From Otis tarda (lineage: Eukaryota > Chordata > Aves > Otidiformes > Otididae): a stretch of 64,000 nucleotides of DNA. Position numbers and translations under genes: made by a program. Location of the stretch: contig CM048556.1 of NCBI GenBank assembly GCA_026413225.1, forward strand, positions 22,793,115 to 22,857,114, in the 5' to 3' direction. This document shows, piece after piece, positions 34,163 through 47,600 of this stretch (position 1 is its first letter; every line of letters begins with the position of its first letter). The notes below the pieces were generated by a model, which did no database searches, was not told the DNA's origin, and saw only the letters and a list, made by a program, of their open reading frames with translations.

Positions 34163-37100
34163 GTTGAAAAGCTCACGCGTGTCTGTACAGGGCAGCGAAC
34201 GGTGCCTTCCTCGCGCCGCTGTGCCTGCCAGCCCCGCTGCCGTGCTCCACAACACCGCGTTTTTCCCCAAAGGAGCCGTGCCCGCGTCACACCGCCCACG
34301 CTCGCAGCGTGCTGTGCGGCGCTGCGAAGGGGCACGGACCCACGCGGGCTGTTGGCAGCTGGGAAGTGGCCTGCGGCTAGCTGGGCTTCCCCTCGGGACG
34401 CGTCCCCTGATGCAGGGTTCACGTGTTGCCTGAGACAAGGAGCAAATTCAAGCCGTGTATTGGGAAACTCCACGCCTGGGGGACGCACAGGGAGCCTGGC
34501 CCACTTGGTCGGCCGGCCGGGGACCTGTGAGCCGTTCCTGGAAAACCCCTGGACTCGGCTCCTGCGCTCACGAGCCGTTTCCAGCAGCTAAGAAGCCGCT
34601 CACAGCCAGCCAAAACCAGAGAGCTTCTGTGCTGCAGGGAGGAGAAAACCCTGAGAGAGCGGTCTGGGTACCCGGGAAGCAGCTGATGCCCTTTAGGTAA
34701 AGATTGCGTTTCTTACTGATGCTCTGCACCTGATCCTGCCCTCGCTCCCCTTTAATCGCCCTGCTCGGGCACACACACACCTGTGCGAGCAGTTTGTGGG
34801 GGCTGGGGTGCTGGCTGGCTGGCAGAGGACTCGCTGTTTGGCTGGGGAGGAGAGCAGCAGTGGGGTGCAGCGCTGGGCTCCGACCCTCCGGGTTGGGCTG
34901 AGCTGCTGCGGGCTCCCAGGCAAAAGCGTCCTGCAGCCTCGGGGGCTCGAGGTGCTTCCTCCCCTGATGTCTGCCCATAACAGGAGCCTGCTGGGACTTA
35001 CCCCCGTCCTCAGTGTCCTCCCCTCCTCGGGAGCCCGGTGGCGAACAGCAGCCCGACGGCTGAGCAGGAGCCCAGCGAGGCCACCCGAGAGCTGGTGAGC
35101 CCGGAGCCTGGGCGGCAGCGCGGGACCTCTGATGCCGTGGGACGTCGCCCGCGTTCGCCCGGGACGCGATGCCCAGCAGCAGGACGTGGTGTCAGCGCAG
35201 AGCGGTCCCTCTCTCCGCATCCCAAAAGCTGTAAGTACCCCGTGGGGGCAATACTGAGTGTGCGTGGCCTTTTGGAAGAACAGCCGTGTCCCCCAAAGCA
35301 CAGCCTCCTGGGCACGGCTGAGACGCGCTTTGCCAAGGGCTGGCTTTGGGTGAAGCTGGCGCGGGCAGATCTCGGGCTTTACTGGGTCACGCGGGGCTAA
35401 GGATGAGCGGGGTTCCGTGCTGCAGCCAGGAACAAATGCGTGTTTGCACAGACGGAAAGGTTACCTGGTTTCGCTCCATCTGAGACGAGTTATTTACCAT
35501 AAATATGTTTGCACTGGAGCTGTGAAAATCGAGGCATGTTGATTGAAAACCTCGCAGCAGCTGTTGTCTTCGCGTCCCCAGGAAACTGTCACCAGCCTCG
35601 TTTCTTAATGTGGAAGCGAGACTTGCTTCGGAAACGGTTTGGGAAAGGAACACTTCTGGGGAGGGGTTTGTGTTGCACTGCCAGCAGAACGGCGTATTCC
35701 TGTTTGTGTGTTAAGCAATGTGTGAAAATTTAATCAAATCTGCATTTATTATATATGATAGTGAAAAAAGACAAAACAGCCTGGGGCTCCTCTGCTCATT
35801 AGCCACCTTAAAAAGGGCTGGAGAGAAGGGGGTGCCTGCGCTCAGCACACGGGCTGAAAATAGCGGGTGCTGGAAGTGAGGGCGCTGCCGTTAACGTCGG
35901 TGACCTGGGAAGGGTTTGGGGTGGGACCGCGTGTGCTCCCAGCCACGCCACGCGCAGCTGGGATCCCTGTCTGCCGGGTCCCTGCTCTGCGCGCGGTGGG
36001 GAAGCCATTCCCGGCTCGGGGCGGGGGGAGGTGGCTGGGATGGGGAGCACGGGGAGTCGCTGGGCACGTCCGGGACGTTTCTGTTGAGGCTCCTGCTACG
36101 TTTTAAGGCAGGGTTTGACGGATGTCCTCGCGCTAGGGCTGCCCTCTCGTTCCCCCGAAGCTGTGCGGGAGGAGCGGGAGCGCAAAGGACGGGGGCTCGT
36201 GCCCTGCTGGGGGGGGCCGAGCGGGCTGGAGAAGCTGGCGGGTGTTAATGGAAAGGGTGAAAGGCTGAAGGGCGATGGGGGCTCTTCACGGAGCAAAGAA
36301 AGGAACCAGACTCGCTCTGCGTGGTGCGTGTGGATATCGCTGAGGCTGAGCGAGGCGCTGAGTGTGGCTTGAAGGAGTAAAAACTACATGGAAACAAAAA
36401 AAAGTGGAAAGAAAGAAATGAAAGGGGAAAAGCTGGTGGGAGGAAAATGGATCTGGAAATCGGGTATCTCTGTGTCAGGGGGAAATCGTTTTCAGAGAAA
36501 AAATTATTGCAAAATTCTGCATGAATAGGGTTTTTACCCTGTCAGACAGAAAATAAAGCAAAGCAAAGACTGGACTGGCTGCGGTTGTAATTGGTTTTGC
36601 CTAATCTCGTAAGGGCAGGAACTGTGGGAGGGCGGCGTAGCAAAGATTGCATTCTCCTCTTGTGAGAAGAGCTGGGTGGCACGCTGCTAGAAATGGCAAG
36701 TCGGGAATCGCTGCTTTGCTCTGCTTTTCAGACCTTTGTTCTCGCCCGCGCTGCCCCCAGCCCTGCCCTGCCACCGCAGTGAGCAGCACCGCTCGACAGC
36801 GATGGACTCCGTTGGGTTTGCCGCTGTCTGTACCCGCATGGCAACGCGCGCAGCTTTCCTCGCGTTTAACTTCAGATGATTGTGCATCTCCCCACTTATC
36901 GCCCTTTCTCAAAATTAAAAAAATTGCAGATGTTACGTGGTCTCAGGGGACGGTTCTCCTGTTCCACTTTGATCTTTGTGCACCACCAACATCTCGGATG
37001 TGACGTTTTGAAAGCTGTTGCCAGTGATACAAAGCAGGCACAGCCTTGCACTGAGAGGATGCTCTCACTGTGCAGACCCGTCCTTCAGGGGACGGTGTGA

Positions 37101-39439
37101 GAGCGGTGTTCACTGCCAGTGGTTACCCACTCGAGAAGTAAACATCTAAACTTCTAAATAACGGACAGCAACAGAGATGAACTTCCCAGGGCTGTCTCTG
37201 ACTTGCCATGCAGTTTTCCACTTGGCAATCGCAATGCCAGCGCTGGCTGAACATCGTGCCTTGCCCTGTCAGGCTGTGAGACGGGCCATCGCGGCGCAGC
37301 GCTGGATGTGTTATTCTGGGAGATTTCGCAAGGCGCTGCCCTGCTACCTGTTGTGGATGTGGAGGCCGTGAGTCGCAGTGTAAATCTTCAGGATCTGATG
37401 GTTTGGAAAATACATTGTGTTTGTGTGAGAAAATGTGTGATGATATTCCCGTTCACATAGGAGATGATGGTAATGCTGGTAAATACAGCGCGCAGCGTGC
37501 TCTGAAGCAGACGGCGTTACCGCGCTGACCAGAGCTGGCTGTGCGCTCAGGGAGAGATTCCGCAGGTCTCAGCAGAGCGATGGTCCTGTCCGCACGCCGT
37601 AACGGGCGAGCGCTGTTGCAAGGGCGTGGGTACGGCTCTAAGGGAGTTGTACAACTAAGCTGCGAAAAGTTGCAAAAAGTAAGGAAAAGACCCAAACTCA
37701 AAATGTCATAATCGTGGGCTGCGGAAGGGCATTGTCTGTGCGCGGGCTCGCAGGGCAGAGGCGCCCGCGTGAGCGCCGGTGGAACGCTGCCGGCAGCGCG
37801 GCTGGGATGGAGTTATCAGGGAAGCACGGCTTTCCTCGTTGGCAGCCGCTGTGTTGTTTGTGCCTGACAGACTGCCACATGTGAGTAATTACCTAATTAA
37901 CCTCCCCTGGCAGAGGCAGTGCGGGGGAAGTGATGGGTCCCTCCTGCTTTATTCAACTTAGCTCTGCTTCCTGGTGGGTTTTGGCAGAGAAGAGGAGAAG
38001 CACCCCGCCGCTGGACGCAGAGGGTGCGAAGGGTGCTGGCTGGGTGCTGCCGTTCGGGGCTCTGCGGGGTGCAAGGACCAGAGGGGAGCACGGGGAGATT
38101 GCACCTACGTGAGGGATGGGGGCAACCAGGAGGGTGGGGGGTGCACGGAGACTGAGGGGTGCTGGTGGCCAGGGTGAGAGAAGTAAGAGCTGGTTTGGGA
38201 CAAATACTGGATGACATTTTTCATTGTGATGTCTAAAGAAGTCTTTAGTTTAAGCACACACACAGATAAAAAAGCACTTCTACAGAAGGTTTGGGATTTT
38301 CCTTTGCTTTCTTTTTCTCTCTGAAGTGGAAGAGGGTTTTTTGTCCTTCCCTTTTTTTATCTCTGGGCAGAAATGTTAGACATGGGAAGCAGAAGGGAAA
38401 AGACTTTTAGGCATAAAGATGAAACCAGACAGTGGTGTTCTAGCAGAATCACGGAAAAAATCAGGTTGAAGCCAGCTGTTTGTAGCAGCACAGGAATCCC
38501 TGGGTGGGAAGAGGTCCCCGGGGGTCTCGAGCCCAGTGATGACTGGCTAACCTTGTGCTTAGCCTATACGCCCAGTGGCTCACCCCCTTTTCTCCCAGAC
38601 CCGAGGTTCTCCATCGCTTTCCAGTTCCTCTGTGACGCGTTGGGGTCTGCTGGGGCTGAGGCAAACCTGCACCACAGGGTAGGTGTGCACCCAGCCTGTG
38701 CCGGGGTGAAGCAGCGGATGTGTGGAGCCCGGCGCCGTGCTGGAGCAGCCGGTGACACGAGGGGCCCGAGGACCTCCACCAGCTCTGCTGCACCGCAGGA
38801 GCCCGTGGTCTGTGGCCAGATCGGCCTTTGGTTTGGGCTGGGGAGAGGAAGACAGTTTGGCAGTGTCACATGCAGACCCTGCGTTTGTTTTGCAGATGCA
38901 CAAGTGAGGTGGGGTTGGGGAAAACCTGTTCTGAAGCCAGCGCGTGGACCTCTGAAACGCATGGACAGGGCCTGAGGTCTTGTCCCCTCACAGCCCTGTG
39001 GCAGTGATGCTGATGTGCAGGGACGGGGGGCTGCAGGGGCTTTCAGACCCTGGCGCCGAGGGGATGAAGCACCCTTGCCCTGCCACAGCGGCAGAAGGGC
39101 TCCTACCAGGGCCGTTCCCAGCCAAAAAGCCCTTTCTGCTGGTCCAGCCTGTCGAAGCGTTAAAGCCTGTGTGGAAAAACTCCTCCTCAGGAGTTGATAC
39201 TCCCTGCCAGGAGCAGAGACCCCCTGAGCCCCTCCCAAGGTCTGAGTGTGTCGCAGCCTCACTTCCCAGAACCAGGAGCCCTGTGTCAGCCCGGGACAGC
39301 AGATCCCCGCGGAGCAGCCGTTGTTTTAAGCAGAGCGATCAGCTGCACAGGGTGTGTGTGAACGCTCGGAGGAGTGTGGTGAGAGACCGGTCTTAATGAG
39401 GCTGCCGATGCCAGCCAGCGCTTGCCTGCCCTGGTGATG
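34163..39439. other. Intergenic with several AT-rich patches, no gene seen
   Basis: AT-rich patches alternate with GC-rich DNA: about 35,480-35,530, 35,710-35,830, 36,370-36,600, 36,880-37,010, 37,385-37,470, 37,875-37,915 (GAGTAATTACCTAATTAACC) and 38,215-38,400. They may be parts of a regulatory archipelago. No supportable coding exon. Confidence 0.45.
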
Positions 39440-39610
39440 CTCGTTACTGCACAGCGCAGTGCCTGGCAGTAATTAAAGCTTGCCTTCCATGTTGTGATTA
39501 ATTTCTCTTCTAATTAAGTGAGTTACGTGGTTACAGCTTGTTATTTGTGGATAATTAGCAACTTTTTCCTTCCTTTGTGTATTTAGTATGTCTTATTTCT
39601 GTGTGTGCTG
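39440..39610. promoter_or_regulatory. AT-rich island, strong candidate conserved element
   Basis: Dense homeodomain-type motifs: GTAATTAAAGC, GTGATTAATTTC, TCTAATTAAGTG and GGATAATTAGC within 130 bp, ending in a T-rich stretch. The surroundings are GC-rich. It is a candidate enhancer. Confidence 0.4.
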
Positions 39611-42379
39611 TGTCAATGGCACCGCGGCCCCAAGTGCTCCTCTCTCTGTGAACTACTCGAGGGGTCTTTCGGGGGCGCGGGGTCCCGTCCTGCTGCTCTG
39701 CTGTGGGTCGCAGGGCGCTTCCCTGGGCAGGTGGACCATGGGCTCTATCTCCTCTCGTTAGATGTGAGGTCTGCTGTGGCTGTGTGAGAGCTGTCCCCTT
39801 CTCTCACGTTTCCCGTGCTCCCCAGACACCCACCCCTTCCCCGGGACGTGCACCGCTTTTCCAGCCGCGCTGCACCGCTGTGACCCCCAGCAAACACCCC
39901 TGGTGAAAAATCAGGGTTCGTCCACCTTCCTCAAGCCTGCCGGCATCCGGCAAGCGGCCTGAAAAAGAAGTTTGCTGGTGATGTGTGGAGACAAGGGAAC
40001 GCTGCTGCTGGGTTCCTGCTGAGCTGTGAGACCAGCTCTCCCTTCTCCCAGTTCTGTGTATTTTCTGTTCTCTAAAAAGAGGAGCAACTCTGCTTCCCGG
40101 ACGAAATCAGGATGTGTGTGGGACTGTATTTGATGCCACCGCTGACTGAAAGGGGCACCACTGGTTCCCTACGGAGGGACCCTGGCCCCCCGCTGCTCCA
40201 TCCCCGCTTCAGCCAAGCTCCCAGCTGCGATCCTGCAGACCAGCGGGGCTCAGGACGGACGTGCTCAGGTCCCAGCATCCCGACCAGGGTCAAACCCTCG
40301 TCCCTGTTTCGTCCAGACATCAGCGCGTGGGCACAGTCCGTCTCGGGGGGCAGGAGGGACCCCGCGCGCCGGCCGGGTCTGCAACTCCACGGATGTGTCT
40401 GCGCCGAGGCTGTCGCAAGCCTGGGAATAAAAGAAAGAAAGCTTTTCTGAAGCACAAACCCTAGCTATAAAATATTAACGGAATGTTCCCAGAACGCTGC
40501 GAATATCTGCATGTTCTAACGAGGAGAGTTACTGCTACGGCGCGTACAGAAAAAATGTCTCCTAATTGTATCTGGGCGGAAGCAGCCCTTCCTGATCTGT
40601 GCTTTTTTGGTTTAAATACGGTGCCCCAGCCGGGATCGCTGGAAAACGGTGAATCTGGAAAGGTTTCAGAGCCGCGCGGAGCAAGCGCCGTACTGGGGGT
40701 CGTGGTGCCGTGCCGTGAGACGCAGCATCGTGCAGAGTCCGTGGGGCTGGGGCCGAAGAGGCGATTTCTGTCTCTGTCCAGGGGGATCAGATCAGGAAGA
40801 GGGAGCTGGGCTGACAGTGCCCGTTGTCCCGGGAAGCCCTGGGTTAAGCTTCCCCCTTTTCTTTGATTTAAAAATACAGATCATGTGCAGCTTCAGCGAG
40901 TCCTCTGCCCGAAAAGCTGCTGAGTGGATAAACGGTTTGGAATGGTTGCTACAAAAACTGGGTCTTGGCGTTTTCAGAAGGAGGAGTTCCAATGTCTTTT
41001 CATTTTAAAAAGTGCTTGAAAATGAGTTAAAAGACCGGCTGAAACTGAAGTGAAATTGTTTGAAGTTCTCTAAATCTGTATATACACACATATAGAAAGA
41101 GGGGAAAAGGGAGAGAGAAGCCAAATTTGTGGGGGTTTTTTTTGCCTTAGGTACATTAATTTTATTTCAGCTTTTCATCTGCTTTTGTAATAAGGCCTTT
41201 ATTTTTTTAATTTTTTTTTTTAAGGCGTTTCTGGGATCAGGATACGGCTTTGTCTTCTTCTCGGCAGCCCGGGGCGTGGGGAGGGAGAGCAGCGCAGAAT
41301 CGGGAAGTGCCCCAAGGCTGGCCGTGACAGAAGCACCTGTGCCAATGCTTGTGTGTTAGGGAGGAGAAGAGGAGCTTTGTGCAGCGCGAGCGTGTCCAGA
41401 TGAAGGGTGGCGCGAGGATGCGGCTGGCGTGCGGTGGTGTACGGCACAGCGCTGAGGAATTCTGGCTACCGCGTGATTTCCTTCCTGGCCAATTCCTCAA
41501 GTCATCAGTCTTACCAGACTCCTATCGTCACCTGGCCTGACCCCGCGCAAGGCGGGTGATCGGTCACCCCCGGGCACGCTCTGCCCTCGCTCTGTTATTT
41601 ACCGCACCGCGTCCCTTCCCGGGCTCGGCTCGGGCTCTTCCTGCTGCGAGTGCCCGCCGGCCCCGGTCTGTGCTGTCTGACGGGGCCTCGCGGGGCAGAA
41701 AATCCTTAACGAGACTGCATTTTGGGGACTGGAGCGGGGAATTAATTTTTGGCCAGATAGCTGTTTCTGCTTCATTTTCAGGGCTTTGTCTCTCCAAGAG
41801 CATCTCCTGAAGTCCCAGGCAGCTTCCCTGTAGCGATCGCTGGCGTGGGACCGGAGGGGCTCGGCTGGGATTTGGTGTGCGGAAATGGGCGGCTGTGCAC
41901 GCCCGTCCTTGCCGTGGCACTGACGTGGGGGTTCCTTTCCCCGTGCTGTGCAGCGCTCGCCTGTGCCTCCCCTGCCCCGTGACCCCTCGCTCCCGAACTG
42001 CGCCGTCGCTTACGTTGGCTGGGCACCTTCGGTGGTGGGAAGGATCCAAGTCCCACGTTTTGTGAAAAGTGGGAATATGGTTTTTTTTTTGACAAACACC
42101 GCTGTGATGGGTTGTGTCTATTTAAAGCACATCTCTTCCTGGGAAGCCAGCATGGGGTGCTGTTAAAACCTCACATTGGGTTTTAAATGGGGAAAGACAT
42201 GTTCCGAAGAGATCTCGCCGATGGCTCGGGAGGCGTGAGGGGTGGCGCGTGGCAGCGTTGTCATGGGTGGGAATCCTAACGGCAACCCGAAAGCCTTCGG
42301 AGGGATGTGAGGAAGGAGGAGAGGATGGTGTCCCAGGATGCTCCCCTCAGTGCTGCCTTCCCGTTAGCCCTGTGCGCCC
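39611..42379. other. Intergenic, no gene seen
   Basis: No supportable exon. AT-rich patches occur at 40,440-40,640, 41,020-41,240 (with a TATATACACACATATA alternation near 41,081 and T-runs near 41,205-41,221) and 41,735-41,800 (GGAATTAATTTTTGGCC). Confidence 0.45.
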
Positions 42380-42490
42380 TGGAGATTAGAAAGAGGCTGA
42401 TCTAATTAAAGCCAATATAAATTTGGATCTTGTAAAATATGGCTGATTAATAATGCATTACAGCCTAGCAACAAGGAGCTGTACATCACC
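42380..42490. promoter_or_regulatory. AT-rich island, candidate conserved element
   Basis: Contains GATCTAATTAAAGCC, AATATAAATTTGG and GGCTGATTAATAATGCATTAC. Motif density and low GC contrast with the GC-rich flanks. Confidence 0.35.
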
Positions 42491-42749
42491 CGGGCAGCGG
42501 CAGGGCTTGCTGCGTGCCACGCGAAGAGCTGCCGGTAGCGCCTGGCTTCTGCATCGGTCTGCCTGGGCCCGTCTCCAGCGGGCGAGGAAGGCGTGGTTCT
42601 CGGGGTTCAACAAATAACGCGTCTGCCTTAAACACAGCACGTAAATCCTCGCCTCCCGTGTAACCAGGAGCTCAGAGATCTTCCTTTGAAGCTCTTTATG
42701 GGGAAACGGCTCTCTTGTGTGCCAGGTGTGGTTATGGAGCCTCTCATTT

Positions 42750-42850
42750 TCAAATGACTGGGTAATACCTCGTAATGCTTAAGTCTGGCCACTAATTAGA
42801 GAAATAATTGCTGCTCAGTGTCTCTTCAGTGGCTCTAATGTGCTCCTGCT
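42750..42850. promoter_or_regulatory. AT-rich island, candidate conserved element
   Basis: Contains CTCGTAATGCTTAAG and CCACTAATTAGAGAAATAAT, including the palindromic CTAATTAG dimer core. It lies about 270 bp from the island at 42,380-42,490, and the two may form one element. Confidence 0.35.
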
Positions 42851-43119
42851 CCGGTTCGGGGTCAGGCCCCACTTTCCGAATTCCCGCGGGTACCGTTGGT
42901 AGAGGTGGACGTGCGCCGACGCGCAGTTTGCTGGGATGTGGGGCTGCGGTGCTGAAGGGAATGGCTTGGGCAGGGACCAGCGATCCCCTTCAGCACCTCC
43001 ACCCCGGAACGCGGCTTGGAGCGAGCGGGGTTTGGCCAGGCGGCCCTTTGGCTGCAGAGGGGAGCGGACACTGCCCGGGGCCGTGCCGCAGACTCATGGG
43101 GTGGGAAGCAGGTTTGGCA

Positions 43120-43250
43120 TCCAGGATAATCCCTGCCTGCTGAAAAAATGGTCCAGAATGGATGGCAGAGAGTTCAATAACAACAAGTGCAAAGCGCTGT
43201 GCTTACGCAGGGAAGAATCCCAAACCAACCAGTGGAACAAGGTGAACGGA
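43120..43250 (+). mobile_element. Decayed CR1-like LINE fragment (reverse transcriptase)
   Basis: The plus-strand frame reads LLKKWSRMDGREFNNNKCKA, then LCLRREESQTNQW. It lines up with the conserved CR1 reverse-transcriptase stretch of the form LEKW...M.FN..KCKVLHLGR.NP.....Y, in the same order and spacing. CR1 is the dominant LINE of birds and reptiles. Degenerate similarity may continue with a frameshift to about 43,440. There are no flanking target-site duplications or 3' end that I can see, so this is an internal fragment of an old insertion. It has no coding capacity. Confidence 0.55.
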
Positions 43251-43559
43251 GGAGTAACCGGCTGTGCAGCAGCGCCGCGGGGCTGGCCGGGGAGGGCCTG
43301 GGCGCCGTGGGGCACGTCTGGCGGCAGCGAGCCTCACCCAGGGCCCGCTCATCGCGGGCCGAGCCGTCCTGTGCGGCCGCAGCCCCGCGTTCGCGAGCCG
43401 CCGCGCGACGCTGGCGAGTCTGGGCTGCAGCAACGCAGGCTCTGACGCTAAGCGGAGGCTGGAGCTGATGAATGGGAAGCGGGATTCAACGTGCTTCAGT
43501 GTCTGTTTGAAGAGTCGGGAAACACTGGGACTGTTTAATGGAAAGGAACTGTACAGAAC

Positions 43560-43700
43560 CCAGAATTAATTCTCATTAAACATCCACTGTGACATTTTCC
43601 TAAGTGGAAATTAAACAGGGATTAGGGTGAAGCCTCCTAAGACTCTCTGTGTCGTGATCAAGAATATTTTAAGGCACCAGACTGCGTTAAATTTGAAGAA
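43560..43700. promoter_or_regulatory. AT-rich patch after CR1 fragment
   Basis: Contains CAGAATTAATTCTCATTAAAC and GGAAATTAAACAGGGATTAG. AGAATTAATTCT (43,561-43,572) is a perfect 12-bp palindrome. It is either a regulatory element or unrelated AT-rich DNA. Confidence 0.25.
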
Positions 43701-44449
43701 ATGAGCTGATCTGGGTGCACTCTTATGTTTTTCCGTCTCTCACGGCTCAGGCAAGCAGAGGGAGGGGGAAGCACTGGGATGCGAAACCGAGATGCTCCCG
43801 AATTGTGTGCCCCCTGCAAGCCCTGGGGTCCGGGCCCAGGGTGTTTGCAGGCACCGCCTGCCATGGGAGGGTGTCGTCGTTTAGCCACGCGCGTTTCAGC
43901 TGCCGGCGAAGCGACAGCCGGCGCAATGTTCTCCGGGAGCTCCCCGCTCGCAGGAGCCTGCGGGAAGGACTCGGTCCGCGCGGGCCAGGCGGCTGCGGAG
44001 GGGCTCGTGCCTCTGCCAGCGCGTCCAAACAGGTTTGGAAAAGCACCCAGTGCCCAGCCATTCCCGCAGGACTGACCGCTCCGCGTGGCATTGCGGGGGT
44101 TTGTACGGAGCCCTCTGGGCACGGCTGACGCGCTGGGGGACGAGCCAAGGGAGCAAAGAACCGGGACCGAGAGCACTGTCCCATCGGCGAGGAGCACAAC
44201 CTGCTAGAAGACAAGGATTTGGCTGGAGATGGGAAGTTCTTGCCCCTCGGGGCAGCAGAGCTGCTGTGGGAGTGACACGGACAGAAACCCAATTGTTTTG
44301 TGACAGCGCTTGTCAAGGTTCTGGAAGAGGTGGTACGACCGCGCCCAGAGCCGGGGAAGAGGGCTCCCACCCACCGGCTCCTGTCAGCGCCCGGCTCCTC
44401 CGCTCCGCACTCAGCTCCCAGGTTTGTCCATCTCCTCTTCTCATCCAGC

Positions 44450-44690
44450 GCGCTGCTCAATTAATTAAATATTCTCTCCTGCAGATTGCCGGCTGAGGGT
44501 GACACACGTTTAATGAACAGCTGCAGGTCCCTAATCACATTGGCAATTAGGAATGTAATTAGAGCACTTGCAAATGGTTTTCCTGCTGATAAAACATGAC
44601 AGAATAGAGCGTTTTCACTCACTGTCAGCTGCCAGGCAATCTGTTACCCATCTAATGGCAATTTACTGAGAAATTCCTTCACTGCCTTTT
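44450..44690. promoter_or_regulatory. AT-rich island, best candidate conserved enhancer
   Basis: About 240 bp almost free of CpG, with ATTAATTAAATATTC, TTTAATGAACAGCTGC, CCTAATCACATTGGCAATTAGG, ATGTAATTAGAGC, GATAAAACATGACAG and CTAATGGCAATTTAC. It combines homeodomain, E-box (CAGCTG, twice) and MEIS (TGACAG) motifs, as in many vertebrate developmental enhancers. It sits about 10 kb downstream of the MID2 stop codon and about 27 kb upstream of NHSL2. Target gene unknown. Confidence 0.45.
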
Positions 44691-47600
44691 GGTTCCGATC
44701 GCGCAAGCCCATTCCCAGACCGGGCAGCTCTGCGGTCCGAGCGCGGTGCCCCCGAGCGTGGTGGGGCTGGAGCTGCGGACGGAGAAGCCCCGGTTAGGGA
44801 CAGGGGTTTCCGGAAAGGAAGGCCAGGATGCCGATCCTCCCAGGAGCGTGGCCGGAGGGCAGAGCCTCGTCACAACCCTGCTTCTCAAAGGGCTGAGATG
44901 AAAAAGACAAAAGTGGGAACTGCTTTTGGAGGAGGTCCTGGCTGGCACGGCAGCGAGCGAGGCGAGGGCTGGGCTGGAGCGGAGGGCAACCCCCCTGCCC
45001 CCTGAAATGACGCGGATTTACCCCGGGTAAAAACCCGATACTGAGAAACGTCGCGCTGGAGGCCTTTCAGAGGAGCGGCGAGGGACCTGCTTGTGGGGAT
45101 GTCACAAGCAGGCATGAGATCCGGCCCTAAAAGCTTTTTATTTTGGGAAAGGCTCTCTTCATTTCTTCTTCATTCCAAGGAGTCATCCGCCCTCTTTAGC
45201 ACGGTACTGGAACCCGAGCTGGAGCTCGCAGTCCCTCCAGCTGTGCGCCGGTCGCAGCCTCCCAGGATTCACACCGTGGATCAAACGTGGCCTTTTCCCC
45301 GTGACCCCGTTTTCAGCTCCTGAGCGCCCTTTACTCTCCTGGGCTTTACTCTGGAGCGCCAGCCCTGCCTGCCATGGCCGGCACAGCCACGGCATGGGCT
45401 TTGTCTTCCCACGGGACTGCGTGCACGGGAGGATTTGCTCACCTTGTCTTCCCTGAGCCGCAGCCCGGGCGAGCGTCCCAGCCAGCGAAGGAGCCCTTGG
45501 GGTACAGGTATTGCCCGCGATGGTACCCGAGGCGCCTGCTGTGCCCCTGTCATCGGGGACGCCTGGCACAAAGGCTCCCATCCCACTGACCGACCCCAAA
45601 ACGTGGCTGCGAGCAGGGGCAGAGCTGGTGAGGGCTGTGAAACATGGCCAAGTCTGCAGAGGAGCAGACGTAGAGATGGACGTTCCTCTGGGAGTGCGTT
45701 CCTGCGAGGGCAGCCGCGTTTTCGGCGGGTGCGGAGGGGCAGGGGCTCAGGCTCTGTCACGGCGTGAGGATGAAGGATGCTGCTGGGTACTTGTGCGGTC
45801 GCTGCCGAGCTGAACTAAAGCTGCAATTTTGCTGTCAGCAGCACTTCCCCTCTGTTCTCAAGGTGCTGTGTGAATGTTAAGAGCGTGTTTAGCTCACTAA
45901 CGGGTAGAGCGGGATTAAGCAGCCCATGTGCAAATGGAGACGCGACTCCGGAGAAGTTATTCACACCAGGGTCACGCACCGAGACAGCCGGGAACAGAAC
46001 GGAGGGCTCTTAACAGCAAGTGACAGGTAAAGATCTGCCAGCTCTGCCACATTTTTGGTACATAAAATATCAATCCCAAGAGTCACCCAAAACATTGCAT
46101 TGGCCAGAAGCCGCGGTGCTTCCTCGTAACCGCTGGTGAACACAGCCGGTGCTCGCAGTGCGGGGTGACCCGATGCTCTGCTCTGCCGGTCCCTGGGCGT
46201 CCCAGGGCTCCGTCCCGGCACGTCACCCCACCGCTGCCCTGTAACTGTGGGTAATTAACGAGGGATTGGCACAGCGGAGGCACCCGTGTGTTAGAAGCGG
46301 GATAACGATGGAGCCCCCGTCACAGGGCTCCGCAGTGCACGGCAAAGGCGGGGCGGCATCGCTTGGATCTGGTGTGACGCCGCTGCGCCCAGCTGATCAA
46401 AGGCCGCGAGCTGAGGCGGCACGGGCCCTGTCAGCGACGGAGCCGTAACGAGGATCTTCACGTGATGGCCTCTGCGGAGCATCCCTGCAGCGCCTGTCAG
46501 CCGGCTTACCTTTGTAAATAAAGCAGCCGGACTGGAGCAGGGAGCAACAGCGAAGCAGGGGCTACACGAAGAGACGGCGCTTGGCCCAGCGTGGTTGAGA
46601 AACAGGGGCAAGGATGGGGGCACGGGTCCGGGGCAGTCAGGCGGAAGACGGCGGCTGCAGAGCGATGTCTGGGCTCAGGGCTGTGCCTCGGGACCGCCCG
46701 AGCCCCGCTCAGCGCAGCCGTGGGCTCCTGCACGCAGATGCGCCCAGCGCAGCCGGCATGGAAGCGTCTCCCAGCTTTCCCACGGCTCCTCTCCCTGTCC
46801 TGGGGCACTGCCGTCCCCGGGGGCTTGGGACCCCGCTGCGCCCTGCGACGCGTGGTGGGAGCCGTGATTCGGCTCTGGGGGTCCTGGGTACGCAGGTGCC
46901 CTTGTTCCCTGCCCCGTCCCCGTGGCTCTATGTCCCTTTCCTGCTGGGATTTTACTTCTGAAGCTCCTGGGAGCGCTTGCCACCTTGGATCCTGCAGCTG
47001 ACCCAGTTCTTGCTCGTTGCAATGGAGAACCGGACTCCTCTCCATCTCGCAGCCTTTGCGCTGCTCCTTGACTGCGGACCGGCTCCGCAGCGGGGCGGCC
47101 GCTGGGCCCAGGAGCGGGGCCGGGTTGGCTTTGCGGATACGGCTGAGCGGCTGGCTCCTGGCTGTCTTTCTCCAGGCGGGACAGTGGTGCTTGTGCAGCT
47201 CTGGTCACGTCGGTCCCCGCTCCCAGCCCTGCGGGTACCGCTGACCCTGCGCGGCTGAGGGAGCACAGCCGCTGTAAATCATTCACCCCGCACAGCCTGT
47301 GAACGGCTCAGGGGTGTGATCTTCGGTTCTGGCCGTCTATTAAACTGATGTTGTTTTGTTTTTTTTTCTTTTTTTTTCAACATGGAATGAATTCATCAGT
47401 TAAAGGAATTTTCATTCACGGATGGAGCTACGGCAGCGTTGTGTTCCTGGCTGGGATTGTCACATCTCAGTGCAAGCCATCGTCGCCAGCAGACAGGAAC
47501 AGACGAGGCAGGCTCTTGATGTCACTTGCTCTATAAAAATAGTAACTTGTCCTGTCTCTCTGCTTTGCAGCTTCCTAGAGAAGGGGTGAAGCCCCAGGGC

